Under the pieces are notes generated by a model. The model saw only the letters and a list, made by a program, of their open reading frames with translations, was not told the DNA's origin and made no database searches. Of a stretch of DNA of 64,000 nucleotides, positions 25,280-36,262 are shown in pieces. The translations under genes were made by a program, and so were the position numbers. How positions within the stretch are numbered: position 1 is the first letter of the stretch; each line of letters starts with the position of its first letter. The stretch is from Parus major (Eukaryota; Chordata; Aves; Passeriformes; Paridae): the NCBI RefSeq assembly GCF_001522545.3, contig NC_031771.1, positions 34,735,272-34,799,271 of the forward strand, given 5' to 3'.

Positions 25280-25760
25280 TTAGTGTCAGAAAAATGACCC
25301 AAACTTTAAAAAGTACTGTCTGCTACTCTATTCCTCCTGACCTCCTCCCCTCAAGGAGACACTGAAAACTCTGTGGGCTTGTATCACGTAGGACCAATAT
25401 TGTTTCCAGTACCTCGTGCACATAATGAGAGCACAGACGTCTTTCATTTCAAACCTGATGCAGTCACAGCATAGAAATATTTGAGTACTTGCTGCCTCTT
25501 TGGCTTAAAATTAGGTGGATATTTTTCAGACTCATTAGCTTAGCCCTGCAGAGACTGACAAGACTGCAAAATGCTGCTTGGGTGATTGTAACAGAGCTGA
25601 CCCTGCTCTCACTCGTGTGTAGCACTGCATGTTCTGCAGACAGAACAGTCTTTCACCCTGCAGCACAGACAGCCTCACAGGACTCTTTCCCTGTGATCTC
25701 TTGATTAACTTGTCTGTACATTTGGGTGCAAGATGGAGATTGTGGAATGGGGTAGGTAGA
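25280..25760. promoter_or_regulatory. Conserved-looking non-coding block, candidate enhancer
   Basis: Balanced composition with several retained CpGs (ATCACGTAGG, CCTCGTGCAC, CAGACGTC, CACTCGTG) and motif-like strings such as CCTAATTAGTG and CTCATTAGC. The 71-codon frame across 25489-25704 has no recognisable domain. The regulatory role is inferred. Confidence 0.28.
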
Positions 25761-27480
25761 AGGCAGATTTGTTAAGACAGCCATCCATGACTTGTGTTGA
25801 TTTGATTTATATCCTGTTCACACTAATGGGCTGGGTAGCTGCAGCACTATTACACTAAGTTTATAATTGATGTTATATTTGTGCATAGGACCTGACTAAA
25901 TACACTAATTCTTCTTAGCTTCTGAGTATTCTTGCATTCAGTTAGCTAAATATTTTAAACATTGAAAACATCCAAAGAATGTAAATAATTGCTTTAATAT
26001 TAGAGATATTTCTTCTCCCTTCCATGTATTTTACTATAGAATTATAAATGAAAACATTATAGAAATTACTTCTATTTTATATCTGTAGGAATAGTGAGAT
26101 TAAGACAACTACTACAACTTTGATTGACATAAGGTCTAAGTGCTTGACCCGCACTTCACATAATTTTCCTCCCTTATCTATAGAACAAAAAAAGATTATC
26201 TAAGTGCCTCATAACTAATATGCTGCTTTATAAATCTCCTAGAGAACAAATAAAAGAAATGCACATTTGGTATTTTGCTGAAGCAAACAGCACCAATGCG
26301 AAAATGATGTAAAGTTTGGGAATTATTAGGCTCATATATAAAGATTAACAGGAATTTAACTATCCAAAAGAAGTGAAACATGACTTAAGATGTATAACCT
26401 ACCTTGACTTTCCAGGATAACTAATCTAATTATTTTTTCCCGTGGATGTTTTCACCTTTAGGACAACCTTCCAGCTTTCTTTCTTTTCCCTTGCTAGACA
26501 GTATCACAAAAAAATTAGGTATGCTTTTATCTCATAACACCTTACTAATGTCATTCAGCACTAGAAAATGGGAAAGCAACCTTGTGTATTTCTCACTTTA
26601 ATTCTTCATATTTTATTGTGAACAGGGCAGGAAGTGTTGAAAAACACTTATGACACTGAGTTATCATTCAAAACAGGAGTGTATTATTGGCTTGGGAAAG
26701 CAGTCTTGGATGACAGGATGTCTGTTCTCTTTAGGTCCAAAATCAAACTGTTGTCCAAAAGTTAATAAAGCACACAACAAGAATTTTTGAAGCAGAATTG
26801 TTTATGCTTTGTAAAGTCCTTTATATACCAAATGTTCATTAAGATAAAATTATAGCACCTGCAACTCAGTGAACGTAATTTACATTTTTACTTCATAGAT
26901 TTTTTGTTTTGCTTCAGGTTTATCCTAATTAAAATGTGGGCCAATATCCATGAGTATGGGCTAGAAGGGCAGTGATGCAGAGCAATGAGCTGGAGGCCAC
27001 TGATGCATGGCATGAAGCTGGGGGCACCGATGTGAGACATAAGTAAGACAGTTTTATGGAGTATCCTAGAGAGGCTCCAGGGAGAAATGATATGCTAGAA
27101 AATGTTACTGAAGTCCTGTAGTCTGAAAATTACTAGAGGAAGACAGATGGATGGGATGACCGATAAAGGACAGAAATCTGTAAAATGGCTGATTTGAGAG
27201 AACTGGTAGGCTGACTGTATCAGAAAAAAAAAAAATTAAAAAAAAATCAATCAAAACATGGAAGCCCAGTGGAACAAAAGGCAAGTGCTAGGAATTACTA
27301 AAGTACGGAACAGACAAGCTTTCCAAAAGCTTCATTAGCAGAGTACTCCTTTGACTTTGGGTCAGCCAAAGCAAGCTTTGAAATTTAAATATCACTCACG
27401 GTAGCTAAGAAGTCGAAATACGAGTCCCGTGTCAGGTCAGAAATGATAGACCATGGAGAAAGAATTGCACCCTTGTTTCC
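25761..27480. other. Non-coding DNA with an A-rich tract
   Basis: Mostly A+T-rich. Between about 26930 and 27220 the sequence is purine- and GC-richer and is followed by an A-rich tract at 27220-27247, which resembles the tail of a retrocopy. No target-site duplication or parent gene can be identified. Confidence 0.35.
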
Positions 27481-27790
27481 ATAAGCAGCTGTAGTGTCTC
27501 AGCCATGGCTCTCCCGGTGGTGCAAGTGGCAGACCTCACTCTGTTGCACACAGGTGAGACCGGGTGGCCTCAGAGAGCACTTGGTGGCTCCAGAGGGAGG
27601 CTCACAGCGTGGACAGATCCATGAGCTGTGTGGTGGTGCCCCACCCTTTTGGAGGTCGTGGTGCTGCAGAGCACACTGTGCCAAGTACCCGTCTGCATTC
27701 AGCTCAGCATCCGTGCCAAGAAACTGGATAAATTAGCTTGTAAGGAGCTGCATGCTGCTGCAGCTACTCTGCAGTGAGTGCCTGAACTAT
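27481..27790 (+). other. G+C-rich islet with Kozak ATG and consensus splice donor
   Basis: This islet of about 300 bp is far richer in G+C and CpG than its flanks (CCCGGTGG, ACCGGG, AGCGTGG, GGTCGTGG, CCCGTC). GCCATGG at 27503 is a strong start context opening a 39-codon frame. A consensus donor CAG/GTGAGA cuts it at 27553/27554. It could be a first exon, a remnant of a CpG-rich promoter, or a diverged mobile-element fragment. I recognise no protein: the frame MALPVVQVADLTLLHTG has no known domain. No TATA box or matching acceptor is identifiable in the window. Confidence 0.25.
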
Positions 27791-28689
27791 TCCATTTGCA
27801 TATAGCTTCACTTACATGTAGTTCAGGCACGGTAACTTGCACTGGAAGCTATTGCATATATTTACTTAAAAAAGAATAATAGTGGCATTTCACTTACATC
27901 CTGTATTTTTATTTATTTTTTTTTTTGTTTCAGCCAAAACTGTATTTGGAACTCAGAAACCTGATAAGAAGTTAATAATCATTCCAGCATATTGATACAG
28001 GCAGACTCTTAACTGAGCAACCGCATGAGCTTTTTCTATTATCCTACCAATTTTCCTGTGCTTGTCTCATTATTAGTGTTTATGCTTGAAATTAGATTGT
28101 TATGCCTTGGGAAAATAGTTCTCTGTATTTTTAAAATATTTATCAGTTCTGAGGATGTTTCCCTGACGTTAATTTTTAAATCCTGTAATGTCAGAAAATA
28201 ATCATGGGAAAAATCCCCACAAAACCCAGACTTAATAATGGTGAAAATAATTTGGAACATATACTCTCAATTAGTATTTGTCTCTCATTTCCTGATTTTG
28301 TTCTCATAACCATATCCATTAATATATTTTATAGAATTTACTCTATGTCAAATTTTAAGTTTTGGCTTTGGATTATGGTATATATTAAAAATTTCTATTT
28401 AGGCACATAGAATTCCTAAAAGCCAAAGGTTCCTTGTCTGTAAAAGAATGAATGAAATTTAGTGAGGAGCTTACTATTTTATATTATATGTGACTTCTCT
28501 TTCCCTCTAATGTGCATATGCATATGCATGTTTTCTTTAATACCTGTATTTATGGTATGTTGGGAAATAAACCAGAGACCAGAGCTTTTCCTTGATTAAC
28601 AGTGTTCTGGAAAGGGCTTTGAGAGAGGTTGAAATTGAATTAGGATCCAAACTTATAATTCAATGCTATGATAATCTATAAAATAAGAA
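27791..28689. other. A+T-rich non-coding DNA with a POU-dimer-type palindrome
   Basis: No gene. At 28518-28529 the sequence ATGCATATGCAT is an exact copy of the palindromic MORE site described for dimers of OCT/POU factors, inside a short GCATAT tandem (28514-28530). Otherwise the stretch is featureless. Confidence 0.45.
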
Positions 28690-29110
28690 ACACTATTAAA
28701 TCAACAGGAAATGAAAAAGGCTGCAGTTAGCCAAGCTACCATCACTCAGCACAGAAGCTAAGTGATCCTTGAACCGGATGAATCAATCCAGACTGCCAAG
28801 GTCAATGGTTGCCATACTCGAGGAAATATGAACACATGTAGTAGGAGCCTTGCAATAAAATGAGCCTTGCTGCCATCTTTTGTTAATAGCAGCTTTATCT
28901 GATTAAAGGGCTGAAGGCAGCCCTTGTATCAGCAAATTTGCACTAGCATTTGGAGCAAATTGACTGACAAGAGATGATCCAGGGAAGAGTTATGAAGTAG
29001 CAACGCTGCAGTACAGTCATACACTATTAAGCTGAGCAGAGGTACTGCAGACACTAGATTTTAGTATCTCCCTACAGCTGAAAGGGGTTTAAATGGCTGT
29101 GTTTAGTATA
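28690..29110. promoter_or_regulatory. Conserved-looking non-coding block, candidate enhancer
   Basis: The block has balanced composition, no homopolymers and several retained CpGs (AACCGGATG, ACTCGAGG, CAACGCTG). Motif-like strings include AACCGGATGAATCAATCC near 28773, TTTGTTAATAGCAGC near 28880 and TTATCTGATTAAAGG near 28894. There is no open frame of note. The contrast with A+T-rich flanks is sharp on both sides. The function is inferred. Confidence 0.32.
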
Positions 29111-29370
29111 AAAGGGTTTTGTATGCTACTTTATTTTCTGATGAGTAAGGCACAAAGCTGAGAAACAAAAACATGAACTTGGGCTTTTAAATACTTTTCC
29201 AGCAGCACCTGAATAGAAATATTCTTCTTTTCACTCTAGTGCATTATCTCTCATAACTTATAGCCTCTTTTGCCTTTCAGCCTCAATCAGTTCTGTCACT
29301 CTCACATCTATTTCACAAAATAGGATTTGCATAATGAACAATTTTGCAGAGATTCAAAACATAAATTAGG

Positions 29371-29498
29371 TTTTTCTGACACTGCAGTGAAAGAAATTTG
29401 AAAAGATTTGATCTTTGTGACTGTCAGAGTCAGCAGGGGTAAAAGTTAAGTTGTGTAGAAAGCATAGCAATCATACTTTTCATTAGGACCTGCATATT
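29371..29498 (+). repeat. Dispersed direct duplication, copy A
   Basis: This copy aligns with 34002-34135. The shared core (CTGACACTGCAGTGAAAGAA through CAATCATACTTTTCAT, then TTAGGACCTG) is almost identical. Copy A carries a few extra bases (TGATCTT-type) near 29408 and lacks 12 bp present in copy B after the CTTTTCAT string. Similarity ends on both sides, so the unit is about 130 bp. It is not recognised as a known repeat family. Confidence 0.9.
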
Positions 29499-32400
29499 TT
29501 CTCATTGATCATTCTCAGTGCATCATGCAGATGGAGGACCAATCTCAAACATGACCCTTTATAATAATTCCCTTACATGAGCATAATAATAATTCACTGC
29601 CTTTTCAGTTAAAGATCTTAACACTGTCTTCACTCATTTCTGTAGTCAAAGAAAGTTATTGAAACACCTAGTAGTGATAATAAGCACTGATATGAGTTAC
29701 AATAGTGACTTTAGCCATTAAGAGCTCTCTTTCTTGACTGAAATTTCGGATTCTGGCACAGTTATATGAAAGAGGATGGAAGAGACACTGCTTTAAGGAT
29801 AGTGATAAGAAATTGCAAGGTCTGCTGTAATGCAGAGAAGCAAATGAAATGAAAATTGTTCCATCCTGAATGCTAGCACCTGCTGTTGGCAAAAAACGAA
29901 AGCACTTCTTGCACACTTCAGAGTGCTTTTTCAGGAGCGTTCTCATATGTGAATGTGTGCATCTCTGAAGGTGAGGATGAGGAGACAAGACTTGCAAGAT
30001 ACCAGTGAGTTAGTGCAGATTTTAGGGTGGTTCTGAGAGAGAACTTTTGATCTTAATGCTGGATAAAGGGGGTTGAAGTTTCTGAAGGAATTTTCTGAGG
30101 AAAATTCCTCTCCTATTGGATTCCTTTTACAATTAGGAAGCTGTTTCAGGTTCTCTACATGTAAATAGGAACGTGAAACAAATGTATTGAATATTATTTT
30201 TCCCTGTGCAAAGTTACAGATTGCAAGGCTCAGTACTTTGGATAATAGGTGAAAAAGGGATATGTTAATTGTGGAACTTTACATTGATGTGCACTGATGA
30301 GAAAGTTCTCCTAACAAAACCAAGAGAATGTGAAACAGTAATATCTTTTTTGAAGGATATATAGTCATCCTAAATATCATGAGACCTGTGGTCCAGAGAA
30401 GCTTGTACAACTTCTGAAATACTGCTTTATAAAGTAGGGTAATACAGCTTTATAGGCAGGAGGGTAAACATCCCCATGGGACTCAGTCACTGACGCCAGG
30501 TGAGTAGTAGGTTAGCCTTGCTGTAGTAAGTTAGGTGATTTGCTGGTCCAAAATTTGCTGGAATACTGAACAGCCTTTCTAATGGAAACACATGGCTGCA
30601 TGTGCCAAAAAATGGGCAACTTGATGGGGTTTTTTCAAGTTTCTTTTGAGATTATTATAAAAATGTAAGCTTTAGATGCCATGAGAGATTAAACACTACC
30701 TGTTTAGCAATGACTGAGAGAATCTGGGAAATCACTTATCCCAAGAGAAAAATTACTCACAACCAGATTTTTTACCAGCCCTAAATAAGATGAGGAGCAA
30801 ATCTGTACTTCAACCAAAGGTGAAACTACATTATAAGTAGAGCCAAACATTAATCTACTTTGCATGAGCTGAAGTATAATATATATAAATGAAGATAAGA
30901 TACATGTACCCTGGATGGGGCTGCTGCAGGATAGAAGTTTGTCAGCCTGTCAGGCTGGTGGTGGCTGTCAGTGCTAGTGCACAGATGCTATATGTCACCT
31001 GGGTAAGCCAAGTGACTGCAGTGAAGGCATGCAGAGAATGCTTTTTCCAAGTGCTTTAGCTTGGTATGCCGAGATTAGGAGGCCTTGGTGGAAAAAGCTA
31101 TGCCTCCTTACCTCTTATGAAAACAGAAAAGTGGTTCCTAAGGTATCATTTTAACTGCATTAGTAGTTTTGAGAGAGGGTGTTTCTTATGTTTGTTGGGT
31201 TGAAATCTTTCTAGCTGGGCAAAATAAATGACTGTGTATGCATTTAACTACCCTGTGTCTTTATGTTTTAAGATCTTTCTCCAGCCTGTGGTCCTCAAGA
31301 GGCACTTTTAAATATTCCTTCAGACTAATACTGGTGTAGCTGCTTTGGATCTACAGGACTTCTTGACAACATGCAGATGGTTCTCAGAATAATTAACGTA
31401 TCTATGTTGACTGTGTAGCTCAAGTAGCAGGCAGCAACTTTTGCTGAGAATATTGGCTCCAAAGATTGGTGGTGGCCTTTTTCTGGGGAAGTTTACTTTG
31501 TAATGAGAATGCAGAATGAACAAAATTGGCTCCTCTCTTCACATTTATCATTGAATACATATTTGATAGTGGTGGCTTTCTTTTTTATTGTCTGAGAATT
31601 GTCTTTACCTTTTACCTGAAAATGTGTAGCTAAGCAGCCATGTTTCTGCTTCAGTGAAAACCTTCACATTTAATCTATTTCACCACCAACATAAAGAGAT
31701 TACCTTTTGAAGATTTTGTGGAACCAGAAGCTGACTAACTCAGTCAACTACCTTCATGTCTCTGAAAGTCCTGGAGTGTCTGTCACCCCACCTGTCAAGC
31801 CCCGGTAGCCAGCACACAGCACAAGTTTTAGACATAGCTTTTCTACAATGATTTATTTGAGGAAACAATCTTTACCGACATGTTGCACAAAAGGACTAAC
31901 AAAACTCAGCAAAAGACAGAAAGGTGCTGAATTAACCACAAAAAATCCCCAAAACAAGCTATGTATATCACATGGGGAATTTTGTTTAGGGCTGTAGACA
32001 CTGAACAAGATGTAGATAGGTAAATTGAAATAGATTTATCAAGAAGTTATTTCTGTTGTGCACCATTAATTTTTTCTCTTGCTAACAATTTCAGAACTGA
32101 AGTCTTCATTGTATATGCAAAAAAGTGGTATATTTGTGATGCTAGTCAAGAGCTTCTCCCATCTTTCTGCCAGTATCTTGAGTTTTTTGCACATTCTTAG
32201 TTATTAAAAATAATGTGAAAGTATAAGAAAAACATTTACATATTAAATTTATGGATTGGGTTTAAAATTGTAGTTTGTTCAAAATAGCCTTATCATAAAG
32301 TCCTTTGAAAGTGATCAGCATTGAGAGATTTTAGGAAAAATGATTGACAATTTAAACAAAGAAGGAAATACAAGGCTGGAAAAACAATTGTGGAGAGGAT

Positions 32401-33214
32401 GGAAGTCACTGTGACCTTGACTGAAAAGTGAAATTTGTAGGCAGTAGATGTTTCATGTGAAAAAAGACCCAGTTACCACTTTAAAATGTACTTACCCTTT
32501 TAAAATGTACAAATCTTCCCTATTCCTGGAAAGAATTGAGCCAGCCTACTGACTATTTTCTGTTATTTAAATAAATGTCAGATATATTATATCCAAGTAA
32601 AAATATTTGTCTTCAGGCATAAAAAATTGCCTTTTCACCATGAAAAGATGAAAATGTTTGATTATGGATGGGTATGGCTAATTAATGTAGTTATACTGTC
32701 CAAAGCAGTAGTATTTAAAGTACTTTAATAAAGTCCAAAATTTGAAATACTACACAAAGTTGTTTGGAATGCAGATACCTTTAGATCATTTTTTAACAGC
32801 TGATGTTTAAGAAAAAGCTATTAAAATGACATGTAAGTGATAATTAATCAGACAGACACAACACATTGGAATTCTTTATGCTCTCCTGGAAGATATACAT
32901 GTTCATCATTGCTCTTTTTATTAATAGAAACAGGAACAAAAATAGAAAGTTACACCGACAATTTTTTTTGAACACAGGCCAAGAAAACTTAAAATTACCC
33001 TAGAGAAAACAAAGCTGAGCACAAATAAAATAGTTAAGCATGCTCATTACTGATGTAGAGCCCATAATTAAGCTTATTTATATCTGACTTAAGACTTGTA
33101 GTTAAGCATACCCATAGCTGGCTTTTATCTCTCAGTGAAAATTGGATCAGGCTCTTAGAGAACATTAATGGTTCTGTTCCACCAAGGTGCTTAAGGGCTG
33201 GCTACTAATTTAAA
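29499..33214. other. Non-coding DNA, no element recognised
   Basis: A perfect consensus donor CAG/GTGAGT occurs at 30499/30500 without an obvious partner. Short frames (29668-29997 and 31320-31523, both reverse) lack signatures. The rest is A+T-rich. Confidence 0.45.
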
Positions 33215-33430
33215 ATTTCCCCTTTTTTTAAGAGGGGTGGAGCTGTCTTCAGCCCTACTCACCTGCAGGGATGGGGCTGTGAGAAAGCTCTCTGTGCATA
33301 GCTGGGGATAGCTGGGCTAGGATGGATCCCACTGCAGGACAGCCCAGGGGCAGGAGCTGCCATCCTGACTTCCCTCTGCATCCTCCCTCCCGCCAGCCTC
33401 AGGTTTCTCACACCACTTCAGACAAAACCT
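33215..33430. other. Small G+C-richer segment of unknown origin
   Basis: About 200 bp is enriched in G and C (GGGATGGGGCTGTGAG, CAGCCCAGGGGCAGGAG, CCTCCCTCCCGCCAGCC). No frame, repeat family or splice pair is recognised. It may be a decayed mobile-element fragment. Confidence 0.25.
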
Positions 33431-34001
33431 GTAAAACTGGAGCAAGTCACAGATTCAGGCATAAATCTGCCCCCAAATAAACCACTAAGATCAAAACTTT
33501 CCAAAGAAGCTGGCCAAGAGAGCTACATAGACGACCTAATTCCTCAAAAGACTAAAACATTTAACCTTCAGGTATTTGGCTGAATACCCAAACTGCTTGA
33601 AAATGGGCTATATGCTCATTATGTTTGAGCATCAGCACTACCAACTGTCATCTCAGTTTCACAAAGATTGCATTTCAAATATCTGGCACTCAGATGGCCA
33701 TAACTATCACAGCAGTGAATGTCCTGCAAGCATAATTACAAAAAAAGATATCAATTCTATATCTGCCTATACCTCCTGTATTCTCAGTTCTTCTACTTTT
33801 TTGACATAAATTTTTATAGCTATTTTAATGAATATAGAAAAGAAACTCCTATAACTGTTACTCCTTTTGTCCTATACATAGAATAATAGTTATTTGTCTA
33901 GCAAAAAAAACCACTGCCATATTTTAAAGAACCCTCTTGAGCATATTTGTACCAAATATTTATTTATTAAAAATGTAAATATGTCATCCATTCTGTGATG
34001 G

Positions 34002-34135
34002 TTTTCCTGACACTGCAGTGAAAGAAATTTGAAAAGATTAGTGACTGTCAGAGTCAGCAGGGGTAAAAGTTAAGTTGTGTAGAAAGCATAGCAATCATAC
34101 TTTTCATCAGGAACAGCATTAGGACCTGTATAGTC
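34002..34135 (+). repeat. Dispersed direct duplication, copy B
   Basis: This is the partner of 29371-29498 in the same orientation, about 4.6 kb away. Copy B keeps a CAGGAACAGCAT segment flanked by CAT on each side, which copy A lacks. That is consistent with a slippage deletion in A or a small insertion in B. Flanks of the two copies are unrelated. Confidence 0.9.
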
Positions 34136-34345
34136 TTGTAACTTTACAGCCTGTTTCAGTTTATATCCCCACTGATCATTCCTACTATATCTGTTTTAGT
34201 GAACTATATTTACTTTGGTTTAGGGTAAATTTAGGGAGAAATTTTTGAACAGGATTTTTTTAGAAAAGAAAATATAAATGTTTTTGGATTTTTTGATTGG
34301 TTAGGGAAAAACATTTTTTGGAGAAAAGTGGAAAAATTTGTTTAT

Positions 34346-34432
34346 TTAATAAGTAAAATTTAATAAGTATAATTAATAATAAGAAAAATAAGTATAATAA
34401 GTATAAAAATTGAATAATATTAAATAATAAAA
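34346..34432. repeat. A+T-rich imperfect tandem (AATAAGTA-type)
   Basis: Repeated AATAAGTAT, AATAAGAA and TTAATAAG units run for about 90 bp with frequent interruptions. It is low-complexity sequence just upstream of an LTR-like element. Confidence 0.8.
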
Positions 34433-34477
34433 CCTCTCTCTGTTCTGAATAGATAGCCAAATTTAGAAAGTCTTTTT

Positions 34478-34883
34478 TGTGGGGTGTAATTCAGCTCACT
34501 CAGTGTCTTATCAGTCCCTCTAGAGCTGGAATGCAGTGTCCCAGGCCCTGGCAGGCCACAAGTGTGAGCTCCAGGTGTTTTTCTGTGTTTCTAGTCTAGT
34601 TCTAAGAAAAAGAAAAAACCCACAGTCTGGGAATCTTCTCTACTTCTCTGCTTCAGCTAGCTAAACACTAACTAAAAGCAAAGTCTGTCCCACTGTCTGT
34701 CCATGCTGCAGACAGCACAGTCCAGGAGCAGGAATGCAGAGGAGTGAGTGTCATTTCTGAATACAAACTGCGGCTTCTTCTTCCCTCCCTTCACGCTCAG
34801 AGCCAGTCTCAAAAGTGCAGAACTTAACATCCAGCATAAACAGAACAGATAACTGGGGATGCAGGCATCATAATGTCACCCCA
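34478..34883 (-). mobile_element. Candidate solo LTR of an old endogenous retroelement, antisense
   Basis: An element of about 406 bp stands out from the A+T-rich flanks. Read on the reverse strand it begins TGGGGTGACATT and ends ACACCCCACA, i.e. the TG...CA ends and short inverted termini (TGGGGTG/CACCCCA) typical of LTRs. The body has the mixed composition of a promoter-bearing LTR and resembles LTR sequence I associate with songbird genomes, but I cannot assign a family. No internal retroviral genes adjoin it, so a solo LTR is the simplest reading. A clear target-site duplication is not visible; the left edge abuts a run of T. Orientation rests on weak evidence. Confidence 0.5.
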
Positions 34884-35349
34884 GGATGAATTAATATAAT
34901 AATAAATATTATCCAAACTATTAATCTGGTCTTCTTTTCTTTGTTCCTTCCTTCTTCAGTAGGATTGATAGCTCTAACCAGTAATTCAAATGTACATTTT
35001 GTGGCTTATTGCTGTGAGAACGGTGATTCTATTGAAAATACTCCAAAGTGTTTAACATGTATTTTGGAATTAAGTTTGCAATCACTGAAGGAGTGTACAA
35101 GGAGAACAGATTTATAAAATGCTAGAGGACTAATTAGATAGAAGTGTATTGTGAAACTTCTTTTCATATGGATTAAAGCATTAGGTGATTTTTCCTGATA
35201 TTTGACAGTGTGACTTTTATATTGCATCTTTCATGAAATGGCAAATCCCATTCTCCTTGGCTATGCACAGAATCTTCAAATATTCCTGGGGGTAAGACAT
35301 TCCTTGGTGTGAGAAATAAGTGTAAATTCTGAAGTGCAAGTGTTAAGAG
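34884..35349. other. A+T-rich non-coding DNA
   Basis: No feature is recognised. The short reverse frame at 35006-35227 has no signature. Confidence 0.5.
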
Positions 35350-35975
35350 GTAGGATCACCCAGGATTGCACTGGGGAAGGCCTTTTCATCGCCGCACACC
35401 AACTTTCCTTTCCGCTTTATATCCTCAGAGTAAATGTGAAATTCTGCTCTTTTCCCCCTCCACCCCTTTTCAGGAGGATACTTTGAAATCTCTGTATGAA
35501 CAGCAGAGCAAAAATAGGCCTTATCTTAGAGGGGAGAAAAATTTTATTGACTTTGAAAATGGAAAGGAGCACAGAGTCCAGAGGAGCAAACAGCAGACTT
35601 GAGAAAATTGCAAATGCTTTCTCCCCTAATGCATATACAGATACAAAGCAATCAGACAAAAATGAGATTGTGCAGCTAATAAAATCAATCAGGCCAGGCT
35701 GGCTAGAGCCATTTCCAGATGGCCGTGGAGAGTTCCTTATCACTTCTGAATGGTTATTGACGAATATGTACCAACACTTGATCTCCCTTGGGAAGCTATT
35801 TAATTTATCTCCAAATTGTCTGTCTAACTCCCGGGTGGCTGTTTATCTTGTATCAGTATGTTTTTCCAGTTGTTAAAGGATTCCTTCCTTGTTTGCCTAG
35901 ATTTTCCTGTTTCCTCCTTCTTTGCAGATTGTTTATCTCCAGTTTTCTCAGTCTAGGGGAGCATGTGCATAATTT
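35350..35975. promoter_or_regulatory. Conserved-looking non-coding block, candidate enhancer (strong texture signal)
   Basis: Over 600 bp of balanced sequence with retained CpGs (ATCGCCGCACACC near 35389, TTCCGC, GGCCGTGG, TTGACGAAT, TCCCGGGTG). Regulatory-type strings include CCTTATCTTAG near 35519 (GATA-type core), CCCTAATGCATATACAG near 35625 and GCTAATAAAATCAATCAGG near 35675 (HOX/PBX/MEIS-like ATCAATCA). The longest open frame of the window (35496-35876, 126 codons) lies here, but a 108-codon reverse frame covers the same DNA and neither has a recognisable domain. Few stops in several frames at once fits conserved non-coding DNA better than coding. Confidence 0.38.
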
Positions 35976-36169
35976 GTTTGTCAATAATAAATAATGAACA
36001 CATTTTATTGCATGTTTCTAATGCTTTGGTGTAGAATAGAAGTAAAAACCTTATAAAACTGCAAATTTACAGAACGGGTACCTGGCATATGTATTTGTAT
36101 TTGCCTTTTATTTTCTTATTTTGTACATCAATATACACTCATTTTTTTCTCTTCCTTTAATTATAAGTA

Positions 36170-36262
36170 AATAATATATATATATATATATATATAGTGT
36201 ATATATATAGTGTATACACATATATATTTAGTGTGTGTGTTTATATATATATATATATATAG
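36170..36262. repeat. AT/GT compound microsatellite
   Basis: Long (AT)n runs at about 36174-36196 and 36241-36261 flank TAGTGTATAT, ACACATATAT and GTGTGTGT segments. This is a compound dinucleotide repeat that is probably length-polymorphic. Confidence 0.95.

Noticed and set aside
26930..27250. Possible processed retrocopy ending in an A tract
   Set aside because: No parent reading frame, polyadenylation signal position or target-site duplication could be identified.
30490..30510. Perfect splice donor CAG/GTGAGT
   Set aside because: A single donor without a convincing upstream acceptor or start is expected by chance in 64 kb.
35496..35876. 126-codon open frame, longest in the window
   Set aside because: No domain, no splice or promoter context, and a 108-codon reverse frame covers the same bases. 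It is better explained as conserved-looking non-coding DNA.
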